A stretch of 64,000 bases of DNA from Streptomyces spectabilis. GTDB taxonomy: Bacteria; Actinomycetota; Actinomycetes; Streptomycetales; Streptomycetaceae. Where the stretch lies: contig NZ_CP023690.1 in NCBI RefSeq assembly GCF_008704795.1, forward strand, positions 8,566,501-8,630,500. The letters run 5' to 3'. Under the pieces are notes generated by a model, which made no database searches, was not told the DNA's origin, and worked only from the letters and a program-made list of their open reading frames with translations. Of this stretch, positions 8,787 to 16,148 are shown in pieces. The position numbers were made by a program, and so were the translations under genes. How positions within the stretch are numbered: the first letter of the stretch is position 1; each line of letters starts with the position of its first letter.

Positions 8787-10046
8787 CTAGAGGCGGGAGA
8801 AGACCCCGATGCCGTTGGGCACCGGGCGCTCCGCGCCGCCGCTCGGATGGTTGCGCACCGACACGCCGGGAGCGCCCGGCTCCCGTGCGGCCAGCGTGCT
8901 GGAGCCGCCGCCGTCCAGACTGAAGCCGTCATCGGCGCCCAACTGCCGCAAGGAGGCCGCCACTTCGGCGATCGTCAGGCCGCCCCGGTACTCGGGCGCG
9001 CCGTCGAGGGCGAGCAGGATGAGGCGGCGGCCGCCCTCGTCGATCCCGGCGGCGGTGCGCACGGCGGCCGTACGGTCGTCCAGGCCCGGCAGCGGCGCGC
9101 CGGCGCGCAGCAGCGGATAGCCGCCGAGGACGAAGCGGTACGGGACGCTCGACACCGACGGCACGAGCCGGTGCCGGACGTGCACCGGGTCGCCGACCGC
9201 CAGCTTGCGCAACTGCTGCGCACCCGCCTCCCGGCCCACGAGCACCGTCGTGCCCGGGGCGATGGCGCCCCGGCCGGGCGCGTCGGCCACGGTCGCGACC
9301 CGCCCGTGCCGCACCGTCACCTCGTAGGTGTCCGTGCTGCACGGCGCGCCCCGGTCGGTGTCGGTGCCGCAGGTCGCCCGCACCCGCGAGGTGACGCCCC
9401 AGTCGCTGGTGAAGGCGCCCACGGAACCCACCGGCAGCGCGTACTGGTTGAGCCCGCCGAGCGGCAGGCGCGCCTCGCGGGTGCGCACGCTGCCGTCGAG
9501 GGTCATGCGGTCAAGGCGGGCCCTGCGGTCGGCGCCCACGCCGATGACGTCCTCGGTGGTGGTGCCGGGCGGCAGGGCGGGACCGAAGCGCTGGCCGTTC
9601 GGGACGGCTGCCTTCAGGGTGTCGCCGTCGGCGATGGCGGGGCCGACGGGCGCGCCGGTCGCCTCGACGCCCGGGTGCTGGGTCTCGGTGATGTTGAAGA
9701 AGTCGCCGTTGACCGCGCCGACGGCCCCCTCCTGGTCCGCCATCGCGGAGACGGTCTGCCGGGCGCCGACCGCCCCCGGGTAGAGGAGCCCGACGCGCAC
9801 GCGCGGATGGCGCAGGTCGACGTCCAGAACGTGTGCGTGCGCGGTGCCGCGCGGCGTCGGGATGTCGTAGTCCCGGTACTCCACGCCCGGCGCGATCTCG
9901 GTGGCCGCGGGCGCGGCCCCCGGAACACCGCTGGCCGGTGCCGCCCCGAGGAGGGCGGCACCGGCCAGGGTGCCGAGCGCCGTCAGCGCGGCGAGCGCGC
10001 CGCGCACCGCTCTGAACCGTCCGCTGCCTTGCCCGCGTCGTGTCAC
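8787..10046 (-). CDS. Secreted phosphodiester glycosidase family (NAGPA domain) protein
   Basis: 419-residue exported protein. GTG at 10046 is preferred over earlier in-frame starts because GAGGGGG lies 6 bases before it, and it opens a signal peptide (VTRRGQGSGRFRAVRGALAA, then a hydrophobic stretch ending GAAPAS). The middle carries VGAVNGDFFNIT and the C-terminus FSLDGGGSSTLAARE, the two hallmark glycine/aspartate segments of the phosphodiester glycosidase (NAGPA, formerly DUF2233/exopolysaccharide) domain. The family uncovers mannose-6-phosphate in animals and is thought to act on cell-surface sugar phosphodiesters in bacteria. The extracellular location fits the signal peptide; the native substrate is unknown. 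Confidence 0.82.
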   Translation of the reverse strand: MTRRGQGSGRFRAVRGALAALTALGTLAGAALLGAAPASGVPGAAPAATEIAPGVEYRDYDIPTPRGTAHAHVLDVDLRHPRVRVGLLYPGAVGARQTVSAMADQEGAVGAVNGDFFNITETQHPGVEATGAPVGPAIADGDTLKAAVPNGQRFGPALPPGTTTEDVIGVGADRRARLDRMTLDGSVRTREARLPLGGLNQYALPVGSVGAFTSDWGVTSRVRATCGTDTDRGAPCSTDTYEVTVRHGRVATVADAPGRGAIAPGTTVLVGREAGAQQLRKLAVGDPVHVRHRLVPSVSSVPYRFVLGGYPLLRAGAPLPGLDDRTAAVRTAAGIDEGGRRLILLALDGAPEYRGGLTIAEVAASLRQLGADDGFSLDGGGSSTLAAREPGAPGVSVRNHPSGGAERPVPNGIGVFSRL

Positions 10047-10128
10047 GGATCCCCCTCGGGTCGGCTGGGCCGTCCAACTGTCCCAGCAGTCAGGGGAGTT
10101 CACCATACGGCGGTGACGGCGCGGATGA

Positions 10129-10485
10129 CTACGTGCCCACGAGCCGCGAACGGATGAGGAAACGGACGCCCTCGGGGGCCTCCAGCGAGAAGCCGCTGCC
10201 GCGCCCCTCGACGACGTCGACGATGAGACGGGTGTGACTCCACACCTCGTACTGGCTCTTGGACATCCAGAACCGTACCGGCTCCGCCACGCCGTCCACG
10301 GTGAGCGACGCGAGGAGGACGTCGGAGTCACCCGTGCGGAACTCCCCCTCCGGGTAGCACATGGGCGCGCTGCCGTCGCAGCAGCCGCCGGACTGATGGA
10401 ACATCAGCGGGCCGTGGGCCGACCGCAGCCGCCGCAGCAGGTCTGCGGCGGCGGGTGTCAGCTCCACGCGCGGGGTGTCAGCCAT
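10129..10485 (-). CDS. DUF779 domain protein
   Basis: 118-residue soluble protein. The segment MFHQSGGCCDGSAPMCYPEG (about residues 28-47) is the DUF779 signature, with three cysteines that could bind metal. The remainder is short beta strands ending FSLEAPEGVRFLIRSRLV. DUF779 genes are commonly found next to aldehyde dehydrogenases, but none is present here, so the usual context is missing. The ATG at 10485 begins immediately before the conserved region. Function unknown. Confidence 0.8.
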   Translation of the reverse strand: MADTPRVELTPAAADLLRRLRSAHGPLMFHQSGGCCDGSAPMCYPEGEFRTGDSDVLLASLTVDGVAEPVRFWMSKSQYEVWSHTRLIVDVVEGRGSGFSLEAPEGVRFLIRSRLVGT

Positions 10486-10597
10486 GGCCGGTCGGCCTCC
10501 TCCGGGTCGCGGTCGCCGGGCCGTGGTGGCACGGCCCGGCCAGTCAACACGGCGGGAGGTTGCGAGGGGGTTGCAGCCGGACGCCCGGCGGCGCGCC

Positions 10598-10939
10598 TCA
10601 GGTGGGCCCCTGGTCGTCGCTCGGGCGGCTGCCGATGGTGCCCCCGCCCTTCAGCTGGTGGGGCGTCAGGCGCCCGCCGTCCCGCGGGACCTCGTCGGGC
10701 TCACGCCGCTCCTGCACCTCGCGGACCGGCCCTTCGTCCGGGAGCCGGGGCTGCTCCTCGGGGCGCGGCCGGTCCGGCTCCCTCCTGCGCACCCGGATGC
10801 CGAGCCAGACGGCCCACGTCAGCGCCGCGACGATGAGCAGGCCGAGCCCGAAGGCGAGGAAGGCGCTCGTGGAGGGCGAGGCCGCGAGCGGGGCGCCGCC
10901 CGGCGCGGCCAGTGCGTGGATTCCGTTCTGCGTCGTCAT
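10598..10939 (-). CDS. DUF6479-like single-pass membrane protein
   Basis: 113-residue small membrane protein. After about 22 residues a single hydrophobic helix (AFLAFGLGLLIVAALTWAVW) is followed by IRVRRRE and a long acidic/proline-rich cytoplasmic tail with QLKGGGTIGSRPSDD. This arrangement matches a Streptomyces family I recall as DUF6479. No enzymatic motif is present and no function is known. It sits between DUF779 and a VOC-family gene in the same orientation with gaps that argue against tight coupling. Confidence 0.6.
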   Translation of the reverse strand: MTTQNGIHALAAPGGAPLAASPSTSAFLAFGLGLLIVAALTWAVWLGIRVRRREPDRPRPEEQPRLPDEGPVREVQERREPDEVPRDGGRLTPHQLKGGGTIGSRPSDDQGPT

Positions 10940-10999
10940 GCGCGCCGGGTACCCGGGAAAGCGGCGCGTACCCGGAACGCGGCGCGTGCCCGGAGCGCG

Positions 11000-11374
11000 T
11001 CAGTGGGTGCGCAGCGCGAACGTGTGCCCGGCCGGGTCGGAGTAGAGCCGCACCTCGTGGGTGCCGCCCCGCTGGGTGTCCACCGGCCGGGCGCCGCCCG
11101 TGATGGCCGCGCGCTCCGCCGCGTCCATGTCACCCTCGGCGACGAGCAGTTCCAGATGCGTCTGGTGGGCGTCGTCCGGGCGCGGCCAGCTCGGCGGCGC
11201 GAAGCCCGCGTCGCGCCGGAAGCCCAGGCGGGTACCGGACGCGCCCGCGGTCTCGAACCGGTCGGCCTGGGGGTTGTACGCCACTTCCTCGCCCAGGAGC
11301 CCGGCGTAGAACGCGGCCAGCTGCTCGGGCTCGCCGCTGTCCAGCACAAGGATCGCCGTTTCGACTGTGGCCAT
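11000..11374 (-). CDS. VOC family (glyoxalase-like) protein
   Basis: 124-residue vicinal-oxygen-chelate fold protein made of two beta-alpha-beta-beta-beta halves: AILVLDSGEPEQLAAFYAGL at the start, then HLELLVAEGDMDAAERAA, ending VRLYSDPAGHTFALRTH. The H in HLELLV and a D/E near the end could be metal ligands, but the set is incomplete. The ATG at 11374 has GAGGG upstream. Such small VOC proteins include bleomycin-type binding proteins and dioxygenase-like enzymes, and no ligand can be inferred from context. Confidence 0.78.
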   Translation of the reverse strand: MATVETAILVLDSGEPEQLAAFYAGLLGEEVAYNPQADRFETAGASGTRLGFRRDAGFAPPSWPRPDDAHQTHLELLVAEGDMDAAERAAITGGARPVDTQRGGTHEVRLYSDPAGHTFALRTH

Positions 11375-11732
11375 GGTGCCCTCGTTTCGCCGTGGGTGAT
11401 CGGTGGGAGGTGACCGGCGGATCCGGGTTTGCCGGGGAACCGCCGGGGGACCCGCAGCTGCGGCTGGGAAGCCACGGGGAGTGAGGAGCCTTGGGCGCGG
11501 GGTACGGGCCCGCGCCCAGGGACCCGGCGGCCTCGTGCCAGGAGCCCGAGGGGCCGCACGGCTGCCCCACTCCATGGGCAGCGGGACCCGCATGCTCGCG
11601 GGTGCCCTGACAACCGGGGCGGAAACGTCCACGACGCCGCCCGGCCACGACCGGCCCGCCGTCACGACTGCCGGGCGCGTTGCCGGGAACCCGGTGAGGC
11701 GCAAGGGACTTCTGCCGAGGGAAAGCGGAGCT
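11375..11732. other. Divergent intergenic region with a strong hairpin
   Basis: Non-coding gap between the divergent VOC gene and the GlsB-type gene. It holds a 13-bp stem with one G-U pair (left arm 11489-11501, right arm 11509-11521) with a 7-nt loop and no T tract. It may be an mRNA 5' structure or remnant terminator. I see no convincing gene here. Confidence 0.4.
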
Positions 11733-11996
11733 ATGGAGATCTCAGGGCTCATCAGTGCGATCGTGATCGGCGCCGTCATCGGGATCCTGGGGCGGCTCGT
11801 CGTCCCCGGGCGGCAGCGCATCGGCGTCCTGTGGACCATCGTCGTCGGCATCATCGCGGCCCTCGTCGGCACCGCCGTCGCCGAGGGCCTGGACGTCGCC
11901 GACACCGAGGGCGTCGACTGGGCGGAGTGGCTCATCCAGATCGGGCTCGCCGCGCTCGGCGTGGCGGCGCTCTCGCGGGTCAAGCTGCGGCGCTGA
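11733..11996 (+). CDS. GlsB/YeaQ/YmgE-type membrane protein
   Basis: 87-residue protein with three hydrophobic segments rich in glycine (ISAIVIGAVIGILGRLV, IGVLWTIVVGIIAALVGTAV, IQIGLAALGVAALSRV). The pattern I-G-x-x-G-x-L-x-R-L and the size match the transglycosylase-associated/GlsB stress-response membrane family. An acidic loop (GLDVADTEGVDW) separates helices two and three. ATG at 11733 has GGAG a few bases upstream. These proteins are induced by envelope stress in other bacteria; the role here is inferred only from family. Confidence 0.78.
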   Translation: MEISGLISAIVIGAVIGILGRLVVPGRQRIGVLWTIVVGIIAALVGTAVAEGLDVADTEGVDWAEWLIQIGLAALGVAALSRVKLRR

Positions 11997-12214
11997 CCGG
12001 TCCCGGCCCGCGTACGGCCGCCGGGCCGCCGAGCGGCCGGTCCGCCCGGTGCCGACTATCCTGGGCGGTGCGGCCGGACCCGTGACGCGGGCGACGGCCG
12101 TACGGCGGTGGGGCCCGCCGTACCCCAACCGCGGTGACGGCACCGCCAACGGTCCCTGCTTGTGAGGACGCGCGCCCGCACCCGGGCGGCGCACGAGTGG
12201 GAGACGCACACCCG

Positions 12215-12709
12215 ATGACAGCACCGCGCGACCGGACCGCCGAGCCCGAACCCATCGATCCGGACCTCGACGTCCCGGCACCCGCCGGGAGCCGGGGCCG
12301 GGGGCGGGACCACGGCCAGGCACCGGTGCTCGCCGCGGTGGCGGCGGGCGGCGCCGCGGGCGCCGGGGCCCGCTACGGCGCCGCGCTCCTCTGGCCCACC
12401 GCGACGGCCGCCTTCCCCTGGACCACGCTGGTGGTGAACGCGCTCGGCTGCGCGGTGATCGGCGCGTTCATGGTGCTCGTCACCCAGGTGTGGAGCGCCC
12501 ACCGCCTGGTGCGGCCCTTCTTCGGCACGGGCGTCCTCGGCGGCTTCACCACGTTCTCCACGTACGCCGTCGACATCCAGCGGCTGATCGGGGACGGTCA
12601 CGCCCGCACCGCGCTCGCGTATCTGGCCCTGACCCCGCTGGTGGCCCTCGCCGCGGTGTGGACGGCGGCGGCGACGACCCGTCGCGTGCTCTCCCGGAGG
12701 CCGCGATGA
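12215..12709 (+). CDS. crcB: Fluoride channel CrcB/Fluc, subunit 1
   Basis: About 164-residue dual-topology fluoride channel subunit. After a 35-residue polar N-terminal extension it contains four hydrophobic helices. Helix 2 carries the family's NALGC ([16 protein letters not shown]) and helix 3 the F-box [12 protein letters not shown] that lines the fluoride pore. GGGAG precedes the ATG at 12215; an in-frame GTG at 12134 would add 27 residues and cannot be excluded. It overlaps the second crcB by ATGA. Paired crcB genes form heterodimeric channels in many Gram-positives and expel fluoride from the cytoplasm. Confidence 0.88.
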   Translation: MTAPRDRTAEPEPIDPDLDVPAPAGSRGRGRDHGQAPVLAAVAAGGAAGAGARYGAALLWPTATAAFPWTTLVVNALGCAVIGAFMVLVTQVWSAHRLVRPFFGTGVLGGFTTFSTYAVDIQRLIGDGHARTALAYLALTPLVALAAVWTAAATTRRVLSRRPR

Positions 12710-13080
12710 ACTGGCTGCTCGTGCTCACCGGAGCCGCCGTCGGCGCGCCCCTGCGCTATCTGACGGACCGTGCCGTCCAGGGCCGCCACGACTCCGCCTT
12801 CCCCTGGGGCACCTTCACGGTCAACGTCGTCGGCTGTCTGATCCTGGGCGTCGTCACCGGGGCCGTCACCTACGGCGCCGCGTCGGACTCCGTCCAGCTG
12901 CTCGTCGGCACCGGCCTGTGCGGGGCGCTGACCACGTACTCCACCTTCTCGTACGAGACGCTGCGCCTGGCCGAGACCGGCACGCGGTTCCTCGCCGCGG
13001 CCAGCGCGGTGGCGAGCGTGGTGGCGGGGCTCGGTGCCGCGGTCACCGGCGCGGCGCTCGCGCGGGCGCTCTGGGGCTGA
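12706..13080 (+). CDS. crcB: Fluoride channel CrcB/Fluc, subunit 2
   Basis: 124-residue partner subunit with four transmembrane helices and no extension. Motifs: [14 protein letters not shown] at the N-terminus, [14 protein letters not shown] in helix 2 and [14 protein letters not shown] in helix 3, the conserved phenylalanine/threonine pore segment. The ATG overlaps the previous stop (ATGA), so the two subunits are translationally coupled, as expected for an obligate heterodimer. A strong hairpin follows its stop. Confidence 0.9.
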   Translation: MNWLLVLTGAAVGAPLRYLTDRAVQGRHDSAFPWGTFTVNVVGCLILGVVTGAVTYGAASDSVQLLVGTGLCGALTTYSTFSYETLRLAETGTRFLAAASAVASVVAGLGAAVTGAALARALWG

Positions 13081-13095
13081 CTCCCGCGCCGCCGG

Positions 13096-13128
13096 GGGCG
13101 GGGCGCCCCCTGGTGAGCCGCCCCGCCC
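13096..13128. terminator. Bidirectional hairpin between crcB and DUF6355 gene
   Basis: Perfect 10-bp stem GGGCGGGGCG / CGCCCCGCCC with a 13-nt loop in the 58-bp gap between two convergent genes, placed to stop transcription from both sides. Confidence 0.6.
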
Positions 13129-13138
13129 GTGGCCGGTG

Positions 13139-13429
13139 TCAGCAGGTGCGACCGACGTAGTGGGCGCCCTGGATCTTGTCGGCGGAGCCCAGCCAGGTCT
13201 TGCCGGGGGCGACACACCGCTCGTAGTCCGGGGCCAGGGCGACCCTGACCTGGATCACCACGCGGGAGCCGTCCGACGTGCAGTGCTGGTAGTAGGCGTC
13301 GGAGCTCGTCTCGTAGAACCCGCACGGGTCGGCGGCCGCCGGGCTCGCGGAGGCGGTCACCACCCCGAACGACGTCAGCGCGAGCGCGGCCGAACCGAGG
13401 GCACCGATCACCTTGCGACGGATACGCAC
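13139..13429 (-). CDS. Small secreted protein, DUF6355-like
   Basis: 96-residue secreted protein. The GTG at 13429 is chosen because AGGAG lies 7 bases upstream; an ATG ten codons earlier (13459) lacks a site. The signal peptide (VRIRRKVIGALGSAALALTS) ends at ASPAAA. The mature domain of about 60 residues has four cysteines (CGFYET, YQHCTSDG, YERCVAPG, YVGRTC), probably two disulfides, and the WLGSADKIQGAHYVGRTC ending I associate with DUF6355. That family is annotated as linked to natural-product loci, but no function is established and here it is not next to biosynthetic genes. Confidence 0.68.
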   Translation of the reverse strand: MRIRRKVIGALGSAALALTSFGVVTASASPAAADPCGFYETSSDAYYQHCTSDGSRVVIQVRVALAPDYERCVAPGKTWLGSADKIQGAHYVGRTC

Positions 13430-13647
13430 CAGAGGACTCCTAAGTCGAGAGGGAACCACGTCGGCCCGAGGATCGCCGCGGTGCCCCGCGCCGGACGGCG
13501 GAACGCGGGAGGCCTCACCTGGCGGATCGTTTCCGCATGTGCCGTTCGAGTGATCGCTGAGGGAATGTCACCCTCCATAAGGATCAGGCCATTCGGTGGC
13601 CGACGTCACAACTCACCGGCCTGGCGCGGCCCGTGGGGGCGGGCCTA
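13430..13647. other. Intergenic region upstream of the B12 riboswitch
   Basis: Divergent gap between the secreted DUF6355-like gene and the riboswitch leader. It must contain both promoters, but no consensus -35/-10 pair stands out and no gene is visible. Confidence 0.3.
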
Positions 13648-13825
13648 CGATGCGTGTGCTTCGGCTGTGAAGGAAAAGTGCAGCTGAGGGCACACACAGA
13701 CAACTGAATGCGTACGCGACTGGGGAAAGCCGGTGAGAGTCCGGCACTGACCTGCAACCGTGTGCGGCACGCCTCAGGCGTGACCGCGAGTCGGGCTGCC
13801 CGCCGCCGTACGTGCACTGCTTCTC
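13648..13825 (+). promoter_or_regulatory. Cobalamin (B12) riboswitch aptamer
   Basis: The conserved core is plain: GGGGAAAGCCGGTGAGAGTC at 13722-13741, then ACTGACCTGCAACCGTG (13746-13762), a variable hairpin, and the B12-box-like GAGTCGGGCTGCCCGCC (13788-13804). Flanking pairing stems extend to roughly the coordinates given; the outer limits are approximate. Cobalamin riboswitches lower expression of B12 uptake or synthesis genes when adenosylcobalamin is abundant. It lies 156 bp before the first gene of the ECF operon, with a terminator hairpin in between, so it should control the operon 13981-20748. Confidence 0.9.
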
Positions 13826-13877
13826 ACTGTCATGGTCTGCAGCGTGGAGCCCAGAGCCCGTCACCGGCTCCTACGGC

Positions 13878-13917
13878 CCCCTGCCGCTTCCTTCTGGAAC
13901 GCGCGTCAGGGGTTTTT
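13878..13917 (+). terminator. Riboswitch expression-platform terminator
   Basis: Stem CCCCTG (13878-13883) pairs with CAGGGG (13907-13912), with an inner TTCC/GGAA mini-stem, followed at once by TTTTT (13913-13917). It sits 74 bp after the B12 aptamer and 64 bp before the first ATG. This is the layout of a transcription-terminating riboswitch, and a run of five T after a hairpin is uncommon in this GC-rich genome. Confidence 0.65.
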
Positions 13918-13980
13918 CGTGCGGCACCGGCGACCGTGGTGCGGGGTCCCGTGCGGACCCCAACCGAAGGGCACCTCGAC

Positions 13981-15039
13981 ATGGCCGGCGCGATACGCGC
14001 GTTCGCCGCCGCGCTCGGGCTGTTGCTCGCGTCGGCCGTACTCGGCGTCGGGCCCGTCCCGGCCGCGCCCGCCGCCGCGGTGGACACCGGCCGCGGCCAC
14101 GCGGGCTTCTGCAGGAACGGCGAGGGCGTCACCGTCGTCGTGGACTTCCGGGAACTCGGCGGGACCACCCTCGTGCGGTGCGCCGTCGGCTCCCAGCGGA
14201 CCGGCCTCGCCGCGCTCAAGGACGCGGGCATCCAGGTCGCCGGCACCAACCGCTGGGGCGAGTCCTTCATCTGCCGTCTGGAGGGCAAGCCGGGCGCCGA
14301 CCGCGAGTCCTGCCTCGACACCCCGCCCGCCAAGGCCTACTGGTCGTACTGGCACGCCTCCAACGGCGGCCGCTGGACCTACAGCCAGTACGGGGCGACG
14401 TACCGCACCCCGCCCAAGGGCAGCTTCGAAGGCTGGTCCTTCTCCCTCGACCGCGACCAGGGCGAGGCCCCGGCGCCGCGCGTGGCGCCCCGGCGTCCCG
14501 CGGCCCCCGGCAGCGGCGGCGGAGCGGGCGGCGGCGGGCACACGGGCGGCGGACACACCGGCGGCGGCAAGCCCGGCGGCGGAGCACCGGACCGCGGCAC
14601 CACGCCCGACACCTCCGACCGGGGCGCCCCGCCCGCCGGAGGCGGCCCCCGCGACAGCGACGGCGCCCGGCCACCCGCCGACGGCGGCGGCCTAGCGCTG
14701 CCGCCCGGCCACCAGGGCGAGAAGGACGGCGGGAAGGGCGCCGAGGACAAGAAGGCCAAGGACCCGAAGAAGGCCAAGAAGGACAGCAAGAAGGACAGCA
14801 AGAAGGACGGCGAGAAGAGCGCGAAGCCGTCGCCCTCCATGAGTTCCGGCCCCGCGCCCGCGCCGAGCGAGGCCGCCGACTGGACCGGCGGCGAGGACAA
14901 GCGGACCGTGTCGGCGGCCAAGGACGACGGGGTGCCCACCGGCACGGTCGTCGGCGCGGCCGCCGCCGTGGCCCTCGCCGTCGCCGGGGGAGTGACGGCC
15001 TGGCGCCGCCGCGGCCGCGCCTCGGGCGGTGCCCCGTGA
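13981..15039 (+). CDS. Secreted, membrane-anchored protein with transcobalamin-beta-like domain
   Basis: 352-residue exported protein, first gene of the B12-riboswitch operon. Signal peptide at 1-35 (ends APAAAVD). A folded domain follows (about 38-165) with four cysteines (GFCRNGEG, LVRCAVGS, FICRLEGK, ESCLDTPP) and YWSYWHASNGGRWTYSQYGA. It resembles DUF4430, which corresponds to the beta domain of intrinsic factor/transcobalamin. Then come a long Gly/Pro-rich linker, a lysine-rich stretch (KKDSKKDSKKDGEKS), a C-terminal hydrophobic helix (GTVVGAAAAVALAVAGGVTA) and an RRRGR stop-transfer. It is therefore probably displayed on the membrane outside the cell. GAAGGG precedes the ATG. The role, inferred from riboswitch and operon, is corrinoid capture for the ECF importer. 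Confidence 0.75.
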   Translation: MAGAIRAFAAALGLLLASAVLGVGPVPAAPAAAVDTGRGHAGFCRNGEGVTVVVDFRELGGTTLVRCAVGSQRTGLAALKDAGIQVAGTNRWGESFICRLEGKPGADRESCLDTPPAKAYWSYWHASNGGRWTYSQYGATYRTPPKGSFEGWSFSLDRDQGEAPAPRVAPRRPAAPGSGGGAGGGGHTGGGHTGGGKPGGGAPDRGTTPDTSDRGAPPAGGGPRDSDGARPPADGGGLALPPGHQGEKDGGKGAEDKKAKDPKKAKKDSKKDSKKDGEKSAKPSPSMSSGPAPAPSEAADWTGGEDKRTVSAAKDDGVPTGTVVGAAAAVALAVAGGVTAWRRRGRASGGAP

Positions 15040-16148
15040 CCGGACTCGCCCGGTCGGTCCACCCGGGGGCGTGGTGGCTGTGGGCGCTCGGCATGGCCGC
15101 CGCCGCGAGCCGCACCGCCAACCCCGTGCTGCTCGTCCTGATCCTGGCAGCGGTCGGCTTCGTGGTCGCCCAGCGGCGCGACGACGCGCCCTGGGCGCTC
15201 GCGTTCCGGATGTATCTGACCCTCGGCGCGTTCATCGTCGTGATGCGCGTCGTCTTCCGCGTCGTCTTCGGCGGCGGCCAGGGCGACACCGTCCTGTTCA
15301 CACTGCCGGAGATCCCGCTGCCCCAATGGGCCGCGGGGATCCGCCTGTTCGGACCCGTCGCCGCCGAGCAGCTCCTCGGCGGCCTGTACGACGGACTGCG
15401 GCTCGCCACCATGGTGGTGTGCGTCGGCGCGGCCAACGCCCTCGCCAACCCCAAGCGCATGCTCAAGGCGCTGCCCGGCGCGCTCTACGAGATCGGCACC
15501 TCCGTCGTCGTCACGCTCACCGTGGCGCCGCAGCTCGTCGAGAGCGTGCAGCGGGTGCGCAGGGCCCGGCTGCTGCGCGGCGGCACGGTCAAGAAGGGCT
15601 ACCGCGGCATCGGCGCACTGCGCGGCATCGTCATCCCCGTCCTCGAGGACGCCATGAACCGCTCCCTGGCCCTCGCCGCCGCGATGGCCTCGCACGGCTA
15701 CGGCCACACCGGGCGCACCGCCCCGCGCACCCGCCTTTTCACCGGCGCCCTGGTCATCGCCGGGTTGCTCGGCGTGTGCGGCGGCCTGTACGGCGCGATG
15801 GGCGCGAGCACGCCGCCCTACCTGGGCACGCCGCTGCTGCTCGCCGGACTCGCCCTGGCCGTGGCCGGGTTCGTGCTCGGCGGGCGCCGCGTCAGGCGCA
15901 GCATCTACCGGCCCGACCCGTGGCGCGCCGCCGAGTGGTCCGTGGCCGCGTCCGGCCTCGCCGCGGGCGTGCTGATGTACGTCGTCTCCCGCACGGACGC
16001 GGCCTCCCTCTACCCCTCCCTCTCGCCCCTCGCCTGGCCCGAAGTGACCGCGCTTCCCGCGCTCGCCGCTCTTGCCGGGGTCCTGCCCGCCTGGCTCGCG
16101 CCCACGCCGCCGCGCGCCGCCCCCCGGCCCCGGGAGGCCGCCGCGTGA
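15036..16148 (+). CDS. ECF transporter transmembrane (T) component, CbiQ-like
   Basis: 370-residue integral membrane protein, the T component that couples the ATPases to the substrate-binding S component. It has about seven hydrophobic segments. The cytoplasmic coupling region holds both family motifs: RRARLLRGG (about 183-191) and AAAMASHGYGHTGR (about 213-226), equivalents of the A-R-G coupling helices of CbiQ/EcfT. The GTG start overlaps the previous stop (GTGA). The C-terminal helices and Pro/Arg-rich tail make it longer than the usual 220-270 residue CbiQ. It is downstream of the B12 riboswitch and upstream of the paired ATPase. Confidence 0.88.
   Translation: MTGLARSVHPGAWWLWALGMAAAASRTANPVLLVLILAAVGFVVAQRRDDAPWALAFRMYLTLGAFIVVMRVVFRVVFGGGQGDTVLFTLPEIPLPQWAAGIRLFGPVAAEQLLGGLYDGLRLATMVVCVGAANALANPKRMLKALPGALYEIGTSVVVTLTVAPQLVESVQRVRRARLLRGGTVKKGYRGIGALRGIVIPVLEDAMNRSLALAAAMASHGYGHTGRTAPRTRLFTGALVIAGLLGVCGGLYGAMGASTPPYLGTPLLLAGLALAVAGFVLGGRRVRRSIYRPDPWRAAEWSVAASGLAAGVLMYVVSRTDAASLYPSLSPLAWPEVTALPALAALAGVLPAWLAPTPPRAAPRPREAAA

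Noticed and set aside
12120..12214. Possible fluoride riboswitch before crcB
   Set aside because: GCGGTGACGGCACCGCC-AAC resembles the 5' half of the crcB motif and a short GTCC...GGAC stem follows, but the conserved 3' segment that should pair back is not found, so the motif is not supported. A covariance-model search would decide.
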